A stretch of 64,000 nucleotides of DNA. Origin: Acidobacteriota bacterium. GTDB taxonomy: Bacteria > Acidobacteriota > Blastocatellia > UBA7656. The DNA lies in contig JBFMDH010000007.1 of NCBI GenBank assembly GCA_040754075.1, forward strand, positions 229,581-293,580, read 5' to 3'. The position numbers and the translations under genes are program-made. The notes under the pieces were generated by a model. The model saw only the letters and a program-made list of their open reading frames with translations. It ran no database searches and was not told where the DNA came from. Of this stretch, positions 37,417-47,436 are shown piece by piece (the stretch's first letter is position 1; every line of letters starts with the position of its first letter).

Positions 37417-38754
37417 ATGTTGAAAAAAGCTTGCCTCTTCCTGTTTGTCGCATTTCTCATCTGGGGTTTTACAGATAAAGGTATACAACCAACAATGGGA
37501 AAAACCGACCGCATCGTCAATCAATCGGCGGTTATCGAACTCGGCAAACAATTATTCAAAGAGGCGGGCTTCTCTTCTCCGAACGGCGATTTGCCGGCGA
37601 GTTGCAATCACTGCCACATGCTTGATGAAGACCCGCAAGGGCTTCGCGCTTATACGGATTTTTTCAATCGCAGTTGGATTTCATTTCGCTCGCAGGACAA
37701 ACGGCGGTTGGCGCTTCGCAATTCGCCGACGATTTTGGATGTCGGCGCAATGCCGCGATTGCATTATGACGGAGAGTTTGCTTCGCTTGAAGATTTGGTC
37801 AAAGGCACACTTTCGGGGCGAACTCTCGGCTGGGTTGCGGGTGAAGAAGCGAAAGCCAAAGAAAATGCCCGCGCCGTGATTTTGAAAAACCAAGCGACCT
37901 ATGGGCGAAAGTTCGAGCAGGCTTTCGCGGTAAATATAGAAGCGGTAAGCAGTGATGAATTGTTGAACCTGGTGGCGAAAGCGGTTGCCGATTATTGCCG
38001 CACTCTGCGTTCGCATAAAAATTCCACTTATGACCAATTCATCGCCTTAAATGGGCTTGAAACCGCACCCGCGAATGGCGAAGACGCCAAAGCCTATGGT
38101 CAGCGATTGCTCGAAAAAATCCAGCAATTGGAAACCGAGAAAACTTTGAAACTGACCCCAGGGTTTAATCAATCGGCGCTTCAAGGGTTAAAAATATTTT
38201 TCCGCGCGGATAAAGGCAATTGTCTCGCGTGTCACGCGCCGCCCGCGTTTACCGACCATTCGTTTCATAATCTCGGCATCAGTCAACGCGAATATGACCG
38301 GCGTCATGGTGAAGGCAAATTCGCCGAGTTAGCGATTCCCGATGTCGCAAGCGCCGCGCGACCTTCGGCGCAGGCGCTGGAAATTCCGCTCGAAGAAAAA
38401 CCCGGTTATGCCGATTTGGGATTTTGGAATTATGTCGATGTGAAAAATTCTTCGTTACGCAAACCGGGCGAGAGCGACAACCAGTTTCTCAACCGCATGA
38501 TTGGCACATTTAAAACCCCGACGCTTCGCAACCTGAAATACTCCTATCCTTATTTCCATAACGGCACGCTTTTTACTCTGGATGAGGTGTTAGGTGAAAT
38601 GCTTCGCCTGAGTGATATGGCGCGCGCCGGGCGTATACGTGAAGGCGACGAAGAGTTGGCAAAAATAAAATTCACCGCCAGCGATATTGCCCACCTGGTG
38701 AATTTTCTAAATACCTTAAACGAAGACCTGAACAATCATCGAACCGGCAAATAA
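37417..38754 (+). CDS. Di-heme cytochrome c peroxidase / MauG-like protein
   Basis: 445 residues with an N-terminal signal. Two c-type heme sites, CNHCH (about residue 66) and CLACH (about residue 271), define the CcpA/MauG family. Other family features are RRLALRNSPTILDVG, HYDGEFASLEDLVKGTL and IGTFKTPTLRNLKYSYPYFHNG. CcpA types reduce hydrogen peroxide in the periplasm, while MauG types oxidise protein or other substrates; which applies here cannot be told. It closes the exported redox cluster. Confidence 0.9.
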   Translation: MLKKACLFLFVAFLIWGFTDKGIQPTMGKTDRIVNQSAVIELGKQLFKEAGFSSPNGDLPASCNHCHMLDEDPQGLRAYTDFFNRSWISFRSQDKRRLALRNSPTILDVGAMPRLHYDGEFASLEDLVKGTLSGRTLGWVAGEEAKAKENARAVILKNQATYGRKFEQAFAVNIEAVSSDELLNLVAKAVADYCRTLRSHKNSTYDQFIALNGLETAPANGEDAKAYGQRLLEKIQQLETEKTLKLTPGFNQSALQGLKIFFRADKGNCLACHAPPAFTDHSFHNLGISQREYDRRHGEGKFAELAIPDVASAARPSAQALEIPLEEKPGYADLGFWNYVDVKNSSLRKPGESDNQFLNRMIGTFKTPTLRNLKYSYPYFHNGTLFTLDEVLGEMLRLSDMARAGRIREGDEELAKIKFTASDIAHLVNFLNTLNEDLNNHRTGK

Positions 38755-39120
38755 ACTGTCGGATTGACTGAGCTTCATTTACGCCAAGACTGGTAATTCC
38801 GGTTGCGGGTTTCGGTCTGCTTACGCTTCATCTGCCTCGATAACAAAACTATTGAGCTTGAAAAAGCGGCGACCTATAATGAGCCTGCATTAAGAAAACG
38901 ACTGCGGTAATCGAAATGTCTGCAAACGCATTTCGATAATCATAAAGTCATTGAAAAATTCTTTTTCTTTTATCACCCCTTCTAAACCACCAATCTCCTC
39001 CCGAAAAAAATCTCCCCTCCGAAATCTTAAACTTAGGCTTAAACCGGCGTTTTTTCACACATTTTCTCTGTCTGGAAACGCGGATTAAGCGACCTTGAAA
39101 AATAAAGACCCGGAGGACTC
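38755..39120. other. Intergenic region upstream of the C25 peptidase
   Basis: No gene is seen. A candidate promoter, TTGAGC at 38852-38857 and TATAAT at 38875-38880 with 17 bases between, would give a leader of about 235 bases. CCGGAGG precedes the ATG at 39121. Confidence 0.4.
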
Positions 39121-41826
39121 ATGCTTAAACACTTGTCCCAAAATCTCAGTTCGCTTCGCCCCCTGAACTCAGTTAATCACTTCGTTGCCAATTTCAAACC
39201 GCCGATTTCCCTCACGCTCATTGCGGTGATGGCGCTTTCGCTCAGTTTACCGGTTGCGGTTAATGCGCAACGCACATCGAGCAATCGAAGCGATTCGCAA
39301 ACCAAAGCGGTTGTAAATCTTCCGATTGATAAGGCAAGAGAGATTCTCAGCTTGCATTCATTCAATGCCACGCAATATGAGGATCAGGTTTTAATTGACT
39401 GGCGCAGTCAATATGAAATCAACACCCTGGGATTTAATGTTTATCGCGAAGCCAATGGCGAACGAACCCGAATCAATCCCTCACTCATTTTAGGCTCAGC
39501 ACTCAGCACTGGAAATGCCGTGGCACAAGTTACCGATTTTCGTTATGCCTGGAGCGATTCCCCGCGAAGTGCGAAAGGAATCTCTGTTGACAGTTATTGG
39601 CTTGAAGCCATCAACCTGCAAGGATTGAGTCAGTGGTTCGGGCCCTTTCCGGTTATCAACGTTTCAAGTAAATCTCCGCTAACCCTGCGCTCGCCGAGCG
39701 TGGAAAATTTAATGCAGGTGGAGGCTGGCGGCAGTTCATTTCGTCAGCGACAGGCATCGTTGCTTTCGCTAAATAAAACCGTTCCGTCACTGGAAAACGC
39801 CGCACCCGAAACCGGTAAGGATTCTGCCATTCCATCTTTAAAAATAATGATTAAAGAAGAGGGCTGGTATCGTTTAACCCAAGCCGAGATGAGCAATGCC
39901 GGTTGGGCAATACCGACGAATTTACAAAACCTGCAACTCTGGGTCGATGGGCAGGAACAGGCAATTAAGGTTTCAAAAAATCAGGATGGAGTGGTGGTTG
40001 AATTTTACGCGATGGGAATGGATTCCCCTTATTCGACTACGCGAGCTTACTATTTGGTTGCGGGTTTAACTGCCGGTCAACGCATGGCACAGGCTACGGT
40101 TATGGGGACACCCGGTCAGTCTTCCAACTATCGCGCGACGGTACAACGCAAAGACCGTTTTATCTATTTCCAATCCTTGCCAAACGGCGACCAGGAAAAT
40201 TTCTTTGGCTCATTGATTGGAGGTGCGCCGGTTGCTCAGACCTTGAATGTCAAAAACCTCTGCACTGATGCCGCATCCGGTTATTCGGAATTAACCATCA
40301 AACTACAAGGCGTGACCCAGACGCAGCACAACATCAATGTTTCATTCAATGGAACCGCTCTGGGAGTCATCTCGCTCATCAGTACCGGGCAAGGTCAAGC
40401 GACTTTTGCGATTCCCAACGCCTTACTGCTCGAAGGACAAAACACCGTCACGTTGATTTCGCAAGGAGGCTGGTCTGACCTCAATCTGGTCGATTCCATC
40501 GAACTTACCTACCCGCATCGTTTCTTCGCTGATAACGATGCCATCAAGTTTTCGGGTAAAGGTGGAGAGGCGTTATTAATAGATGGCTTCACCAACCCGG
40601 CAGTTTGTGTAGTGGATATTACCAATCCGCAAACCCCGGTTGAGGTTGCAACCAATGTCGTTGCCACAGCCGATGGCAACTTCTGTACGAATGTTAATGT
40701 TCCGGGAAGCGGCGAGCACACCTTGATGGCATTAACCGTTGACCGGTTTAAACAGGCGGATTCCTTATACATTGACCACCCTTCATCTTTGCGCCAACGG
40801 ACGAATTCAGCCGATTTTGTCATCATTACAACCAGCAGTTTAGCGCCAACCTTGGAACCGTTAAAAACGCTCAGGCAAAAACAACGCTTCACCACCCAGA
40901 TCATTGACATCGAAGACATCTATGACGAATTCAGTTACGGTCAAAAAACCCCGTATGCGATTAAGAGCTTTTTAACCTATGCTCAAAGCTGGAAACACCA
41001 GCCCGGATACGTGCTACTGGTTGGCGATGCGTCATACGATCCGAAAGATTACCTCGGCTGGGGCAATACGGATGTGGTGCCAACCAAACTCATCGATTCA
41101 TTTTTTGCTGAAGCGGCGTCAGACGATTGGCTGGCGGATACCGATGGCGACGAATATGCCGATCTGGCTATCGGGCGGTTACCGGCGCGCAATGTCGAAG
41201 AGGCAACCATTCTGGTCGGGAAAATCCTCGCTTACGAGCAACAGACGCCGCTCAATGAAGTTGTGCTGATCAGCGATGCCAATGATGTTTACGATTTTGA
41301 AGGCGAATCCGACAGATTAAAAGCGATTGTCGGAACCAGCGCGACGGTCACGCAGATTAAAAAAGGACAAATCGGCGCAACCGCAGCGCGCGCGCAAATA
41401 CTCGATAAATTGAATCAAGGACCGAAACTTGCGCTCTATACAGGGCACGGGTATGTGTGGAGTTGGCGAGATAATTTAATTACCTCAGACGACCCGCCGT
41501 TATTCACCAATCGCGACAGCTACACGGTGTATATCACGCTTGATTGTTTGAACGGCTTCTTCCAGCATCCGCAACTCGACGGCTTGGCTGAAAGTTTTGT
41601 GAAATCCGAAGGTGGCGGGGTGGCTGCATGGTGCTCGTCTACCCTTACCTTTGCAGATCAGCAGGATTGGATGGCGACGTCGTTCTTTCAACAGATGTTT
41701 GCGCGAAACCGGCATCAATCCCTGATGCTTGGCGATGCCGTTAAACAGGCGAAATCGAATATTACCGATAGGGATGTTCGACTGTCATGGATATTATTCG
41801 GTGACCCGACAATGGCATTGAAATAA
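39121..41826 (+). CDS. Secreted C25 (gingipain-like) cysteine peptidase
   Basis: 901 residues. A long n-region precedes the hydrophobic core (LTLIAVMALSLSLPVAVNAQ). The N-terminal half is beta-rich, and the peptidase domain begins about residue 560 (DFVIITTSSLAPTLEPLKTLRQ). Family features are YVLLVGDASYDPKDY, DLAIGRLPARN, catalytic His in LALYTGHGYVWSW and catalytic Cys in YITLDCLNGFF, with LSWILFGDPTMALK at the end. It resembles the Acidobacteriota members that end in the GDP motif without a sorting domain. Extracellular proteolysis is the likely role. Confidence 0.9.
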   Translation: MLKHLSQNLSSLRPLNSVNHFVANFKPPISLTLIAVMALSLSLPVAVNAQRTSSNRSDSQTKAVVNLPIDKAREILSLHSFNATQYEDQVLIDWRSQYEINTLGFNVYREANGERTRINPSLILGSALSTGNAVAQVTDFRYAWSDSPRSAKGISVDSYWLEAINLQGLSQWFGPFPVINVSSKSPLTLRSPSVENLMQVEAGGSSFRQRQASLLSLNKTVPSLENAAPETGKDSAIPSLKIMIKEEGWYRLTQAEMSNAGWAIPTNLQNLQLWVDGQEQAIKVSKNQDGVVVEFYAMGMDSPYSTTRAYYLVAGLTAGQRMAQATVMGTPGQSSNYRATVQRKDRFIYFQSLPNGDQENFFGSLIGGAPVAQTLNVKNLCTDAASGYSELTIKLQGVTQTQHNINVSFNGTALGVISLISTGQGQATFAIPNALLLEGQNTVTLISQGGWSDLNLVDSIELTYPHRFFADNDAIKFSGKGGEALLIDGFTNPAVCVVDITNPQTPVEVATNVVATADGNFCTNVNVPGSGEHTLMALTVDRFKQADSLYIDHPSSLRQRTNSADFVIITTSSLAPTLEPLKTLRQKQRFTTQIIDIEDIYDEFSYGQKTPYAIKSFLTYAQSWKHQPGYVLLVGDASYDPKDYLGWGNTDVVPTKLIDSFFAEAASDDWLADTDGDEYADLAIGRLPARNVEEATILVGKILAYEQQTPLNEVVLISDANDVYDFEGESDRLKAIVGTSATVTQIKKGQIGATAARAQILDKLNQGPKLALYTGHGYVWSWRDNLITSDDPPLFTNRDSYTVYITLDCLNGFFQHPQLDGLAESFVKSEGGGVAAWCSSTLTFADQQDWMATSFFQQMFARNRHQSLMLGDAVKQAKSNITDRDVRLSWILFGDPTMALK

Positions 41827-41862
41827 ATTTACCGGAAACCGGGATTCCGAAAATCTTTCGGC

Positions 41863-41926
41863 AAAGGCTCGCCTTTACCTGAAACAGGCACTAATGGCGC
41901 AAATTTTTCAGGTAAAGGCGAGCCTT
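41863..41926 (+). terminator. Terminator after the C25 peptidase gene
   Basis: Perfect arms AAAGGCTCGCCTTTACCTGAAA-like (about 20 bp) around a loop of about 20 bases, with T residues after the right arm. Confidence 0.75.
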
Positions 41927-41993
41927 TTACCTGCCGCACGCACGCGCATCAATTCAATTAAACATTAAATCAATATTAATTATATTTATGTGT

Positions 41994-42053
41994 TTGACTG
42001 AACCCTTGCGGGACGTTACTATGAACAAGAATGTAAGTAAGCACTTACTTACA
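41994..42053 (+). promoter_or_regulatory. Promoter and TetR operator of the efflux operon
   Basis: TTGACT (41994-41999) and TACTAT (42017-42022) are 17 bases apart. Ten bases further on is a perfect palindrome at 42032-42053, arms TGTAAGTAAG and CTTACTTACA around CA, covering the expected transcription start. This fits autorepression by the TetR protein encoded next. Confidence 0.8.
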
Positions 42054-42075
42054 TGAAAAAGAGGGGCGAGGAACA

Positions 42076-42792
42076 ATGACCAGGGGAGATGATCGAAGTC
42101 GAAAGGATGTGACCAACAGAACGGCGGTTTTTGATGAAGGCAGAATGTCGAGCGAGGAACGGCGCAAGCAATTGATTCGCGTGGCGCTCACGCTATTTTC
42201 AAAGCATGGATTTTGCGGCACCACCACCAAAGAGATTGCCCGAATGGCTGGCGTCAATGAAGCCATTGTCTTTCGGCACTTCCCTTCTAAAGAAACTCTG
42301 TATTCAGCCATTCTGGATTACAAAGCCAATGAAGCCGGGTCGGAAGACTGGATTGACGATTTACGCCAATTTACCGACAGCAATGATGATGAAGGACTGA
42401 TTCAAGCGTTGATTAAGCGCATCGTCGACCATCATCGCAAAGACCGCGATTTTCTCAGATTGATGTTTTATTCGGCGCTTGAAGACCATACCCTGGCACA
42501 GCGCTTTCGCGATAAACACGTAACGCCGTTGCACAAGTTTTTACGCGATTACATCATTAAAAGGCAGCGTGAAGGCGCATTCGCCGGATTCAGTCCGAAT
42601 GCGGTGGTGCGTGCCATCATCGCCTTGCCGCTTTATCATTCGATGGTGAAGTGGTTATTTGAATTTAAATCATTGGATGTGACCGATGCGGATGCCATCG
42701 ACACATTTCCGAAACTGTTGATTGACGGTCTTCGTAAACCTCCAGGAAAACACCCTAACCCCAAAAAGTCGTCCCATAAAAAAGCGGAGTAG
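42076..42792 (+). CDS. TetR/AcrR-family repressor of the efflux operon
   Basis: 238 residues. After a charged 25-residue N-terminal extension comes the TetR helix-turn-helix (RKQLIRVALTLFSKHGFCGTTTKEIARMAGVNEAIVFRHFPSK, split across residues 30-72). The ligand-binding half is helical with FLRLMFYSALEDHTLAQRF. A basic tail (KHPNPKKSSHKK) ends it. The perfect palindrome 22 bases upstream is the probable operator. It lies 3 bases before the adaptor gene and probably represses the whole RND operon until a toxic ligand binds. Confidence 0.93.
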   Translation: MTRGDDRSRKDVTNRTAVFDEGRMSSEERRKQLIRVALTLFSKHGFCGTTTKEIARMAGVNEAIVFRHFPSKETLYSAILDYKANEAGSEDWIDDLRQFTDSNDDEGLIQALIKRIVDHHRKDRDFLRLMFYSALEDHTLAQRFRDKHVTPLHKFLRDYIIKRQREGAFAGFSPNAVVRAIIALPLYHSMVKWLFEFKSLDVTDADAIDTFPKLLIDGLRKPPGKHPNPKKSSHKKAE

Positions 42793-42795
42793 CCT

Positions 42796-44109
42796 ATGTC
42801 CATTCGCAACTACAAAACTTATATTTACTTTTGCATTGCTGCATTACTGCTCAGCACTTTGATTTTATCAGGGTGCAAACGCTCGAAATCTGCGGCTTCC
42901 AATCAAGGCGTTGCCGAAGCCTCCACAGTTCAGCCGGTGGAAGTTACCACCTCGCAAGCCGTATCGCGTAACGTGCCCATGTTTTTACAGGTAACCGGTA
43001 GTTTCAGTGCTGACGAAGCTTCGGATGTCGCGCCGCAAATTTCCGGTCAGGTCGTTGCCACACCGGTTGATGTTGGCGCTTTCGTCAAACAGGGACAGGT
43101 GATTGCCCGCCTCGATGATCGGGATGCGCGGTTGCGTTTACAGCAATTGTCGGCTGCCGAACGACAGGCGGAATCGGCATTACGGCAGGCGGAAGCGAAA
43201 TTGGGCTTGGATAAAAACGGGCAATTCAATGCCAGCGCGGTTCCTGAAGTCATTGCCGCCCGTCAGAATTATGAAGCCGCAGAAGCGCAAGCTAAACTTG
43301 CCGAAACCAATGCCAGGCGTTACGAAAATCTGGTGGCGAGCGGTGATGTTTCGCAAATCGTTGCCGACCAGTATCGCACGCAAGCCGACACCGCTCGGGC
43401 TCAGGCGAATGCCGCCAAAAAACAGTATGAAGTGGCAATTAATACGGCACGGCAAAACAATCAGGGCATAGCGGTCGCGCAGGCTGCGCTTGAAGCGGCG
43501 CGGGCGCAGGTGGCGATTGCGAAAAAAGCCTTAGCCGATACCACGATTGTCGCGCCGCTTTCAGGTTTCGTCAGCGACCGCCCCGTAGCGGTTGGCGAAT
43601 ATGTCACGACGCAATCGAAAATTGCGACCATTCTGAAAAGCAATCCGATTAAATTGAAACTGCAACTGCCGGAAGGCGAAGCTTCAACTGCGCATATCGG
43701 CGCTTCGGTGATTGCTACGGTTGCGGCATTTCCCGACCAAGAATTTTCCGGCATTGTCACTGCCGTCAATCCGGCGCTTGATGCGGCATCGCGCACGATT
43801 ACCGCCGAAGTTGACATCAAGAATCCTGATAATAAATTGAAAGCCGGAATGTTTGCTTCGGCGCGGCTGATTCAACACGGCGGCGGCGAGGGGATTTTCA
43901 TTCCCACAACCGCTGTAATGAAAGAGGCGAATGAAACATCGGTTCGCATCTATGTGGTTGAAGGCGACACCGCGCGTTTACGAGTCGCCCAAACCGGCGA
44001 AACCCAGGGCGATATGGTTCGGATTTTAAAAGGGATGAAATCCGGTGAAACCGTCGCCACCAGCAATCTCGATTTACTCTACGATGGCGCTTTGATTCGT
44101 CAAAAGTAA
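42796..44109 (+). CDS. RND efflux periplasmic adaptor (membrane fusion protein)
   Basis: 437 residues. A lipoprotein signal (LLLSTLILSGCKRS) anchors it in the inner membrane. The order is beta-barrel/lipoyl half (VAPQISGQVVATPVDVGAFVKQGQVIARLDD), a long alpha-hairpin (about 105-230, rich in Ala, Glu and Arg), the second lipoyl half (TTIVAPLSGFVSDRPVAVGEYV), the beta-barrel (ITAEVDIKNPDNKLKAGMFA) and a membrane-proximal domain. It couples the pump to TolC. Second gene of the operon. Confidence 0.95.
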   Translation: MSIRNYKTYIYFCIAALLLSTLILSGCKRSKSAASNQGVAEASTVQPVEVTTSQAVSRNVPMFLQVTGSFSADEASDVAPQISGQVVATPVDVGAFVKQGQVIARLDDRDARLRLQQLSAAERQAESALRQAEAKLGLDKNGQFNASAVPEVIAARQNYEAAEAQAKLAETNARRYENLVASGDVSQIVADQYRTQADTARAQANAAKKQYEVAINTARQNNQGIAVAQAALEAARAQVAIAKKALADTTIVAPLSGFVSDRPVAVGEYVTTQSKIATILKSNPIKLKLQLPEGEASTAHIGASVIATVAAFPDQEFSGIVTAVNPALDAASRTITAEVDIKNPDNKLKAGMFASARLIQHGGGEGIFIPTTAVMKEANETSVRIYVVEGDTARLRVAQTGETQGDMVRILKGMKSGETVATSNLDLLYDGALIRQK

Positions 44110-44182
44110 AGGCGTGTTTTGTACTTTATGCTTTGAATATTTGAGAGCCGTATTCTGAATAGGCGATTCAACGACAAACGAA

Positions 44183-44217
44183 GCACCAAGTACCAAGCAC
44201 GAAGTACAAAGCACAAA
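44183..44217. repeat. Heptamer tandem repeat before the RND pump gene
   Basis: Five degenerate seven-base units: GCACCAA, GTACCAA, GCACGAA, GTACAAA, GCACAAA. It lies in the 123-base gap between the adaptor and pump genes, ending 15 bases before the pump start. Confidence 0.75.
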
Positions 44218-44232
44218 ACAGATTGAGGAAAT

Positions 44233-47200
44233 ATGCAGAAATTAGCTGAAATTTGTGTTCGTCGTCCGGTGTTTGCCGTGATGTTGATTTTAGCTTTAAC
44301 CGTCGTCGGATGGTTTTCATACTTGTCGCTCGGCGTTGACCTGTTTCCGAAAATCGATTTGCCGACGATTACGGTTACGGTCGCCAATCCCGGCGCTTCC
44401 CCGCAGGAAATTGAAACGGAAATTACCGACAAAATCGAAGCCGCGGTGAATACCATCAGCGGCATTGATGAATTGCGCTCGGTGTCGACCGAAGGCGTGT
44501 CTCAGGTCTTCGTCACTTTTCAATTGGAAAAGAACGCTGACGTTGCCAGTCAGGAAGTGCGCGCCAAAGTTGACCTCGTGGTTCCGGATTTGCCGGAAAC
44601 CGCCAAAGAACCGACCGTGCAAAAACTCGACCAGGATGCCGCAGCGGTTGTTCAAATCGCCGTCTCTGCAAACCGACCGTTGCGCGATGTGACATTCATT
44701 GCCGACAAGCAAATCAAAGAACGCATTGAAAGCTTGAACGGCGTAGGTCAGGTGCAGATGGTTGGTAAAGCCGAACGCGAAATTCATGTCTGGGTTGACC
44801 CGGATAAATTGCGCGGCTACAACGTCACAGTTCCCGAAGTGGCGGCTGCCGTCCGTCAACAGAATATGGAACTGCCGGGCGGACGTGTCGATGAAGGCGC
44901 GCGCGAATTGACGGTTCGCACCATGGGACGCATTGCCGACCCCAAAGATTTCGCGGACATCACGGTCGCCTGGCGCAATGGTTTACCGGTGAAAGTGAGC
45001 GACATCGGTTACATCGAAGATGGTCAGGAAGAACAACGCACCCTGGCAAAATTGAACGGCAAACCGACCGTCACCTTGCTGGTGTCCAAGCAATCCGGGC
45101 AGAACACGGTTGCGGTTGCGGATGCCGTAAAAGAGCGTTTGGAAGAGATCAAACCGACGCTTCCCAAAGACATCAAAACCGAAATCGTCGGCGACCAGTC
45201 CATCTTCATTAAAAATTCTTTAGATAATATTAAAACCCACTTGATTGAAGGCTCACTATTTGCCGCTCTGGTGGTCTTCCTTTTTCTATGGAGTTTTCGT
45301 TCGACCTTCATTTCGGCGATTGCTATCCCGACCTCGATTATCGCGACTTTTGCCTTGATGGCAATCATGGGCTACACGCTCAATAACATCACCATGCTTG
45401 CCCTCACCTTGATGGTCGGTATCGTCATTGATGACGCGATTGTGGTGCTTGAAAACATCTATCGTTTTATCGAAGAGAAAAACATGTCGCCGTTTCAAGC
45501 GGCGATTGAAGGAACAAAGGAAATCGGGCTGGCAGTTATGGCAACCACCATGTCACTGCTTGCGGTGTTCGTGCCCGTCGGTTTTATGGGCGGCATCATG
45601 GGACGATTCATGTCGTCATTCGGGTTGACTTCCGCCTTTGCAATTGCGGTTTCTCTGTTGGTTTCCTTCACGCTTACGCCGATGCTTTCGGCGCGTATGC
45701 TCAAGAAACCCGATGAGTCGAAAGAAAAAGGTCAGGCGCACGATTCTAAAGAATCGCGATTTTATCGTCCGATTGATCGGACTTATAAATGGCTGCTGGA
45801 ATGGTCGCTGGCGCATCGCTGGGTGATTGTCACGATCAGCGCGCTGGTGATTATCAGTACCATTCCGCTGTTTATGATGGTCGGTAAAAACTTTTTACCG
45901 AATGATGACTCCTCACAATTTGAAGTCACTTTACGAACCCCGGAAGGCACGACGCTTGCCGCGACCTCAACGATTATTGAACGCATCGCCACGGAACTCA
46001 GAAGCGTTCCCGGCGTCATCGATACTTTGACCACGATTGGCGGCGGCGGACAAGCGCAAGTCAACAGCGGTTACATCTACGTCAAATTGAAACCGATTGA
46101 AGAGCGCGAAGACTCGCAGGATGATTTAATGGTCAGGGCGCGTGAAATTTTAAAGAAATACCCGCCGGAATTGCGCCCCAGCGTGCAACAGGTCGCGGCT
46201 TTTTCAGGCGGCGGTTTTCGCAACGCCGACGTGCAATACATCATCAGCGGACCCGATTTGCAAAAGCTCACAGAGTATTCCGACAAGATGCTCGAAAAGA
46301 TGAAGACCATTCCCGATGCGGTTGACCCCGATACCACATTGATCACCGGCAAACCCGAATTGCGTGTGGAGATTGATCGGGTGCGCGCCGCCGATTTGGG
46401 CGTTAAAGTGAGCGACATCGCGCAGGTGTTGAATACGATGGTTGCCGGGCAAGAAGTCGGCAATTACAACGAAGGCACCGAGCAATACACCATTATGGTA
46501 AAAGCCACCGGCGAATATCGCACCAGCGCCGAAGGCTTGCAACGCATGATTGTGCCTTCGGCAAAAGGCGGCTGGGTCAGTTTGGATAACCTGGTGAAAG
46601 TTATTGAATCAACCGGACCCTCGAATATCGAACGTCAGGATCGCGAACGCCGCGTGATGTTGCTGTGCAACTCGCGTCCGGGCGGTTCGCAATCCACCAT
46701 CATCGCCGAGATGAATAAATTTGTCGCTGAAATGAAAGTTCCAGCCGAATATAAAACCGGGCTTGCGGGGCGTTCAAAGGAACTCGGAAAAGCCGGTTAC
46801 TATTTCGGACTGGCATTTTTGTTGGCATTTATCTTCATGTACATGATTTTGGCAGCGCAGTTTGAATCGTTCATCCATCCGGTGACTATTCTTTTGACTC
46901 TGCCGATGTCTGTGCCGTTTGGCATCCTGTCGCTTCTGGTGATGGGACAAACCATGAATATCTTTTCGGCGCTGGGAATTTTCCTGTTGTTCGGCGTCGT
47001 CAAAAAGAATGCGATTTTGCAGATTGACCACACGAGCACCTTGCGTGCAGCGGGGATGACGCGCTATGCCGCAATCGTTCAGGCGAACCGTGACCGCCTT
47101 CGTCCGATTTTGATGACCACGATAGCATTGGTTGCGGGTATGTTGCCGCTGGTGCTTTCACAGGGGGCAGGCGCAGGCACCAGTCGTTCAATCGGTGTTC

Positions 47201-47436
47201 TGGTAGTTGGCGGACAAACACTTTGTCTGTTGCTCACTTTGCTGGCGGTGCCGGTCTACTATTCGATTTTTGAAGACATCCGCGAAATGACTGCCTGGCA
47301 AACCCTGAGCGCCAGAGTCGGTCGCGTCGGCGAATTCGCCAAAGAAACCGTATTGCAACCCGTGATGAATCTGTTTTCACGCAAAACCAAAAAGGAACAA
47401 TATGTTGACGAAGTTTCAAAAGCATCTGGAGACTAA
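44233..47436 (+). CDS. RND multidrug efflux pump, HAE1/AcrB type
   Basis: 1067 residues with 12 predicted transmembrane helices and two large periplasmic loops. Family features are FAVMLILALTVVGWFSYLSLGVDLFPKIDLP at the N-terminus, GIVIDDAIVVLENIYR with the proton-relay Asp pair in TM4, GRFMSSFGLTSAFAIAVSLLVSFTLTPML, and in the second half FGVVKKNAILQIDH and RLRPILMTT. It exports drugs or toxic compounds using the proton gradient. Third gene of the operon; its end overlaps the tolC start by 35 bases. The ATG has TGAGGAA upstream. Confidence 0.97.
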   Translation: MQKLAEICVRRPVFAVMLILALTVVGWFSYLSLGVDLFPKIDLPTITVTVANPGASPQEIETEITDKIEAAVNTISGIDELRSVSTEGVSQVFVTFQLEKNADVASQEVRAKVDLVVPDLPETAKEPTVQKLDQDAAAVVQIAVSANRPLRDVTFIADKQIKERIESLNGVGQVQMVGKAEREIHVWVDPDKLRGYNVTVPEVAAAVRQQNMELPGGRVDEGARELTVRTMGRIADPKDFADITVAWRNGLPVKVSDIGYIEDGQEEQRTLAKLNGKPTVTLLVSKQSGQNTVAVADAVKERLEEIKPTLPKDIKTEIVGDQSIFIKNSLDNIKTHLIEGSLFAALVVFLFLWSFRSTFISAIAIPTSIIATFALMAIMGYTLNNITMLALTLMVGIVIDDAIVVLENIYRFIEEKNMSPFQAAIEGTKEIGLAVMATTMSLLAVFVPVGFMGGIMGRFMSSFGLTSAFAIAVSLLVSFTLTPMLSARMLKKPDESKEKGQAHDSKESRFYRPIDRTYKWLLEWSLAHRWVIVTISALVIISTIPLFMMVGKNFLPNDDSSQFEVTLRTPEGTTLAATSTIIERIATELRSVPGVIDTLTTIGGGGQAQVNSGYIYVKLKPIEEREDSQDDLMVRAREILKKYPPELRPSVQQVAAFSGGGFRNADVQYIISGPDLQKLTEYSDKMLEKMKTIPDAVDPDTTLITGKPELRVEIDRVRAADLGVKVSDIAQVLNTMVAGQEVGNYNEGTEQYTIMVKATGEYRTSAEGLQRMIVPSAKGGWVSLDNLVKVIESTGPSNIERQDRERRVMLLCNSRPGGSQSTIIAEMNKFVAEMKVPAEYKTGLAGRSKELGKAGYYFGLAFLLAFIFMYMILAAQFESFIHPVTILLTLPMSVPFGILSLLVMGQTMNIFSALGIFLLFGVVKKNAILQIDHTSTLRAAGMTRYAAIVQANRDRLRPILMTTIALVAGMLPLVLSQGAGAGTSRSIGVLVVGGQTLCLLLTLLAVPVYYSIFEDIREMTAWQTLSARVGRVGEFAKETVLQPVMNLFSRKTKKEQYVDEVSKASGD

